Source: Diploptera punctata (lineage: Eukaryota; Arthropoda; Insecta; Blattodea; Blaberidae). From it: 64,000 nucleotides of DNA. Where the stretch lies: positions 2,107,501 through 2,171,500 of the forward strand of contig JASPKZ010001233.1 in NCBI GenBank assembly GCA_030220185.1. The letters are read 5' to 3'. Made by a program: the position numbers and the translations under genes. Shown piece after piece: positions 62,195-64,000 of this stretch (positions are counted from its first letter, which is position 1; the number at the start of each line of letters is the position of its first letter). The notes beneath the pieces are model-generated. The model ran no database searches. It was not told where the DNA came from and was given only the letters and a program-made list of their open reading frames with translations.

Positions 62195-63185
62195 AATATG
62201 AGGTTTAATTTTAAAATTTAAAATAAAATTATTTCCGTCTTATCTCACATCCTGTCTTCTAATTAGACCAGTTTTGTAATCTTAGTGGTTACATCTTCAG
62301 TAGTTACATGACCTGTCACACAGGAGCACTGCTCTTACTCCATCTATTGGTGAACCGATGAACCTCCCAATTAAATCAACTTTCCCAGGAATAAAAAAAC
62401 ATTAGTTTTTCTTTCTTAGTTTTTTGAATGTGGATTTTTTCCCAAAAAGTGAGCTCCTTAGGTTTTTCTATTTGTTTTACTAAACTAGTCCTTCTTTCAA
62501 TTTGATGTTTTTCTGGTTAAGCATGAGTGGCTGTTGCTGATTTTTCCAATTCCTCATTTTTGACATTACTAAGGTGTTCCTTCACTCTGGTTTTCAAATT
62601 TGTTTTTGTTTTCCCCGTGTAAATTTTAACACAATTTTCAAATTTAATCTGGTAACTCCCTGATTTTTTTTTAATTTTGTCATTTTTGTTGGTTTTGAAT
62701 TATCCTAATGAGGCTGTATTCATTTCTCGATGCCAATCTTATGTGAAGAAAACAAATCAGGAATTTACCAGATTAAATGCAGAGATTGTGATAAAATTTA
62801 CATAGGAATAAAAAAAATGAAAACCAGAGTGAAGGAACACCTTAGTAATGTCAAAAATGGGGAATTGGAATAATCAGCATTAGCTGCTCATGCTTGTTCA
62901 GAAAAATATATATTTGATAAAAAGGCTAGTTTAATAAAACAAATAGAAAAACCTAAGTTCACTGTTCACTGTTTGTGAAAAATTCCATATTCAAAAGACT
63001 ATGAAAGAAAAATTAATGAATTTTGAAATTCCTGGGAAGTTGATTTGATTGGGAGGTTCATTAGTCCACCAACAGATGGAGTAAGAAGCAGAAAATTGGC
63101 CACGTAACTACTGAAGATTTAACCACTAAAGTTACAAAACCAGTCTAAATAGAAGGGAGGATATGAGGTGAGGTGGAAAGAATTT
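62195..63185. mobile_element. Penelope-like palindrome, about 480-bp arms, GIY-YIG coding
   Basis: The arms meet at about 62730. Ends: CATCCTGTCTTCTAATTAGA and TAAATAGAAGGGAGGATATG. The right arm on plus encodes ENKSGIYQIKCRDCDKIYIG, MKTRVKEHLSNVKNGELE, SALAAHACSEKYIFDKKASL and KLMNFEIPGKLI; the left arm encodes the same in reverse. In the 62.0-63.9-kb peroxidase intron. Confidence 0.85.
62735..63090 (+). pseudogene. Penelope GIY-YIG endonuclease fragment
   Basis: GIYQIKCRDCDKIYIGIKKM: C-x2-C and the YIG motif are intact, but the usual YIGxTxR continues as IGIKKMKTR. Stops occur at NGELE-stop and after KFTVHCL. A different Penelope lineage from the 27-kb copy (KYIFDKKASLIKQIEKPK compared with LDLLEAVEINKF). 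Confidence 0.75.
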
Positions 63186-63189
63186 TATT

Positions 63190-63725
63190 TTAAACTAGTT
63201 AATTCTTGGCGTGCGCTGCTACACCCAAATAAATTAAATGTATTTTCATGTGTAGTTGAATAAGTAAAAAGAAAAATAATCATAAATTTATATCGTAATT
63301 ATTTTTAGATACCCCGTGCTGATTAATCAGCATTGCCTGGGAATCTACTTACATTAATGTGCTGAAAGACAAAAAATGATTATTATGAGTTATCCATTAA
63401 AGACAGACATGTACTGTCGCAGACTTTTTTATAGAATTTTTTGAGACTTTCAATTCTGTGTACATTAATTTGGTGTATTTGTTATGATTTAGCCAACGTA
63501 AACCATTTAAGAGTCGAAAAAGCTACTTTTTTTATGCACTGATATTATTTTTTTTAGCTCCAGCATATAGTACTTACTGTAATATGTTATATATATTAAT
63601 TATCCCACAAAATTTCTCTAAATGATGGCAAAAACCCCATTCAAATTGGTCAAGCAGTTTTTGAGTCCTTAAAGGACAGACAAACAGACTCACAGATACT
63701 TGTTTTATATATAAGATTTTTAAAA
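63190..63725 (+). repeat. interspersed repeat, end type TTTTATATATAAGAT
   Basis: Starts ACTAGTTAATTCTTGGCGTG, CGCTGCTACACCCAAATAAA, and ends GGACAGACAAACAGACTCAC, AGATACTTGTTTTATATATA, AGAT. The head is like the CTAGAGCG family; the middle (GTGTACATTAATTTGGTGTA) is shared with 15.1-15.6 kb. Possibly a full-length non-autonomous element of about 530 bp. Confidence 0.6.
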
Positions 63726-63856
63726 CCTGACTGTCATATTGACTGTTAAAAGTCTTACTCTTCTCTTCTTATTGTTAACGGACAAACCTCATGATTAGAA
63801 AGATTTAGGTTACCCGTATTAATGATACATATTTCCATTAACAAACAACAACTTAC

Positions 63857-63966
63857 CGGAACTCCATGTAACCTGGCAGACCAAATTCTCTTCCTCTTTG
63901 CATATTGAATGATGCCAAGTCCATTCCATAACGTGCTCCAGGTTTCTTGAATAAGTGATTTGTTAC
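63857..63966 (-). CDS. animal haem peroxidase, first exon in window
   Basis: 110 bp, acceptor TTAATTTCCCAG, donor CG|GTAAGTTG. Reads VTNHLFKKPGARYGMDLASF, then NMQRGREFGLPGYMEF-(R). DLxxxNxQRGRxxGxPGYxxxR is the most conserved stretch of animal haem peroxidases (oxidation of substrates with hydrogen peroxide; secreted enzymes in insects, used in cuticle or eggshell crosslinking and immunity). Phe-Gly replaces the His-Gly of many family members, which I regard as a subfamily trait. The catalytic histidines and arginine lie in upstream exons outside the window, so activity cannot be judged. The subfamily is best described as chorion-peroxidase/myeloperoxidase-like. No symbol assigned. Confidence 0.95.
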
Positions 63967-64000
63967 CTGGGAAATTAATATAATTATGTAGATTTTTTAA

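Overview
The window is repeat-choked, AT-rich nuclear DNA from an animal, almost certainly an insect. Evidence for this is an eclosion-hormone-type exon, an arthropod-style animal haem peroxidase with short exons and GT-AG introns of 2-4 kb, metazoan U6 snRNA genes with a TATA box, and many insect-type transposons (RTE-like, Penelope-like, hAT, mariner, piggyBac). A large-genome hemimetabolous insect such as a cockroach, termite or cricket would fit, but the sequence alone does not prove the order.

Layout. 1-7.9 kb: an inverted duplication of a U6 snRNA locus. The left arm is split by a hAT remnant (8-bp target duplication) and the right arm by a near full-length RTE-like retrotransposon (17-bp target duplication); the loop is SINEs and AAT microsatellites. 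8-16.9 kb: 3' ends of one RTE-like family (RTE-B), three tRNA-derived SINE families (A, B, C) and microsatellites. 17.3-17.5 kb (minus): a 3'-terminal coding exon strongly resembling eclosion hormone, with a poly(A) signal and an apparent 1-bp frameshift. 17.8-29 kb: more nested elements, including a Penelope-like GIY-YIG palindrome. 30.0-32.8 kb (minus): one uninterrupted exon of about 870 codons, with a splice acceptor and poly(A) signal, encoding an acidic, disordered, internally repeated protein that I cannot assign. 33-52 kb: repeats, with many Penelope-derived foldbacks, some carrying hammerhead-ribozyme-like cores. 52.6-64 kb (minus): the last five coding exons of an animal haem peroxidase; its introns hold palindromes, tRNA-like foldbacks, SINEs, a deleted mariner and a further Penelope palindrome.

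Host genes are few: two U6 genes, the hormone exon, the repeat-protein exon and the peroxidase. The three protein-coding loci all lie on the minus strand, and nothing indicates that they work together. The peroxidase carries a phase-breaking 2-bp AC expansion and the hormone exon an apparent missing base. Because both fall in otherwise conserved sequence, uncorrected assembly indels are as likely as real lesions. Most other open frames are transposon fragments or translated microsatellites.
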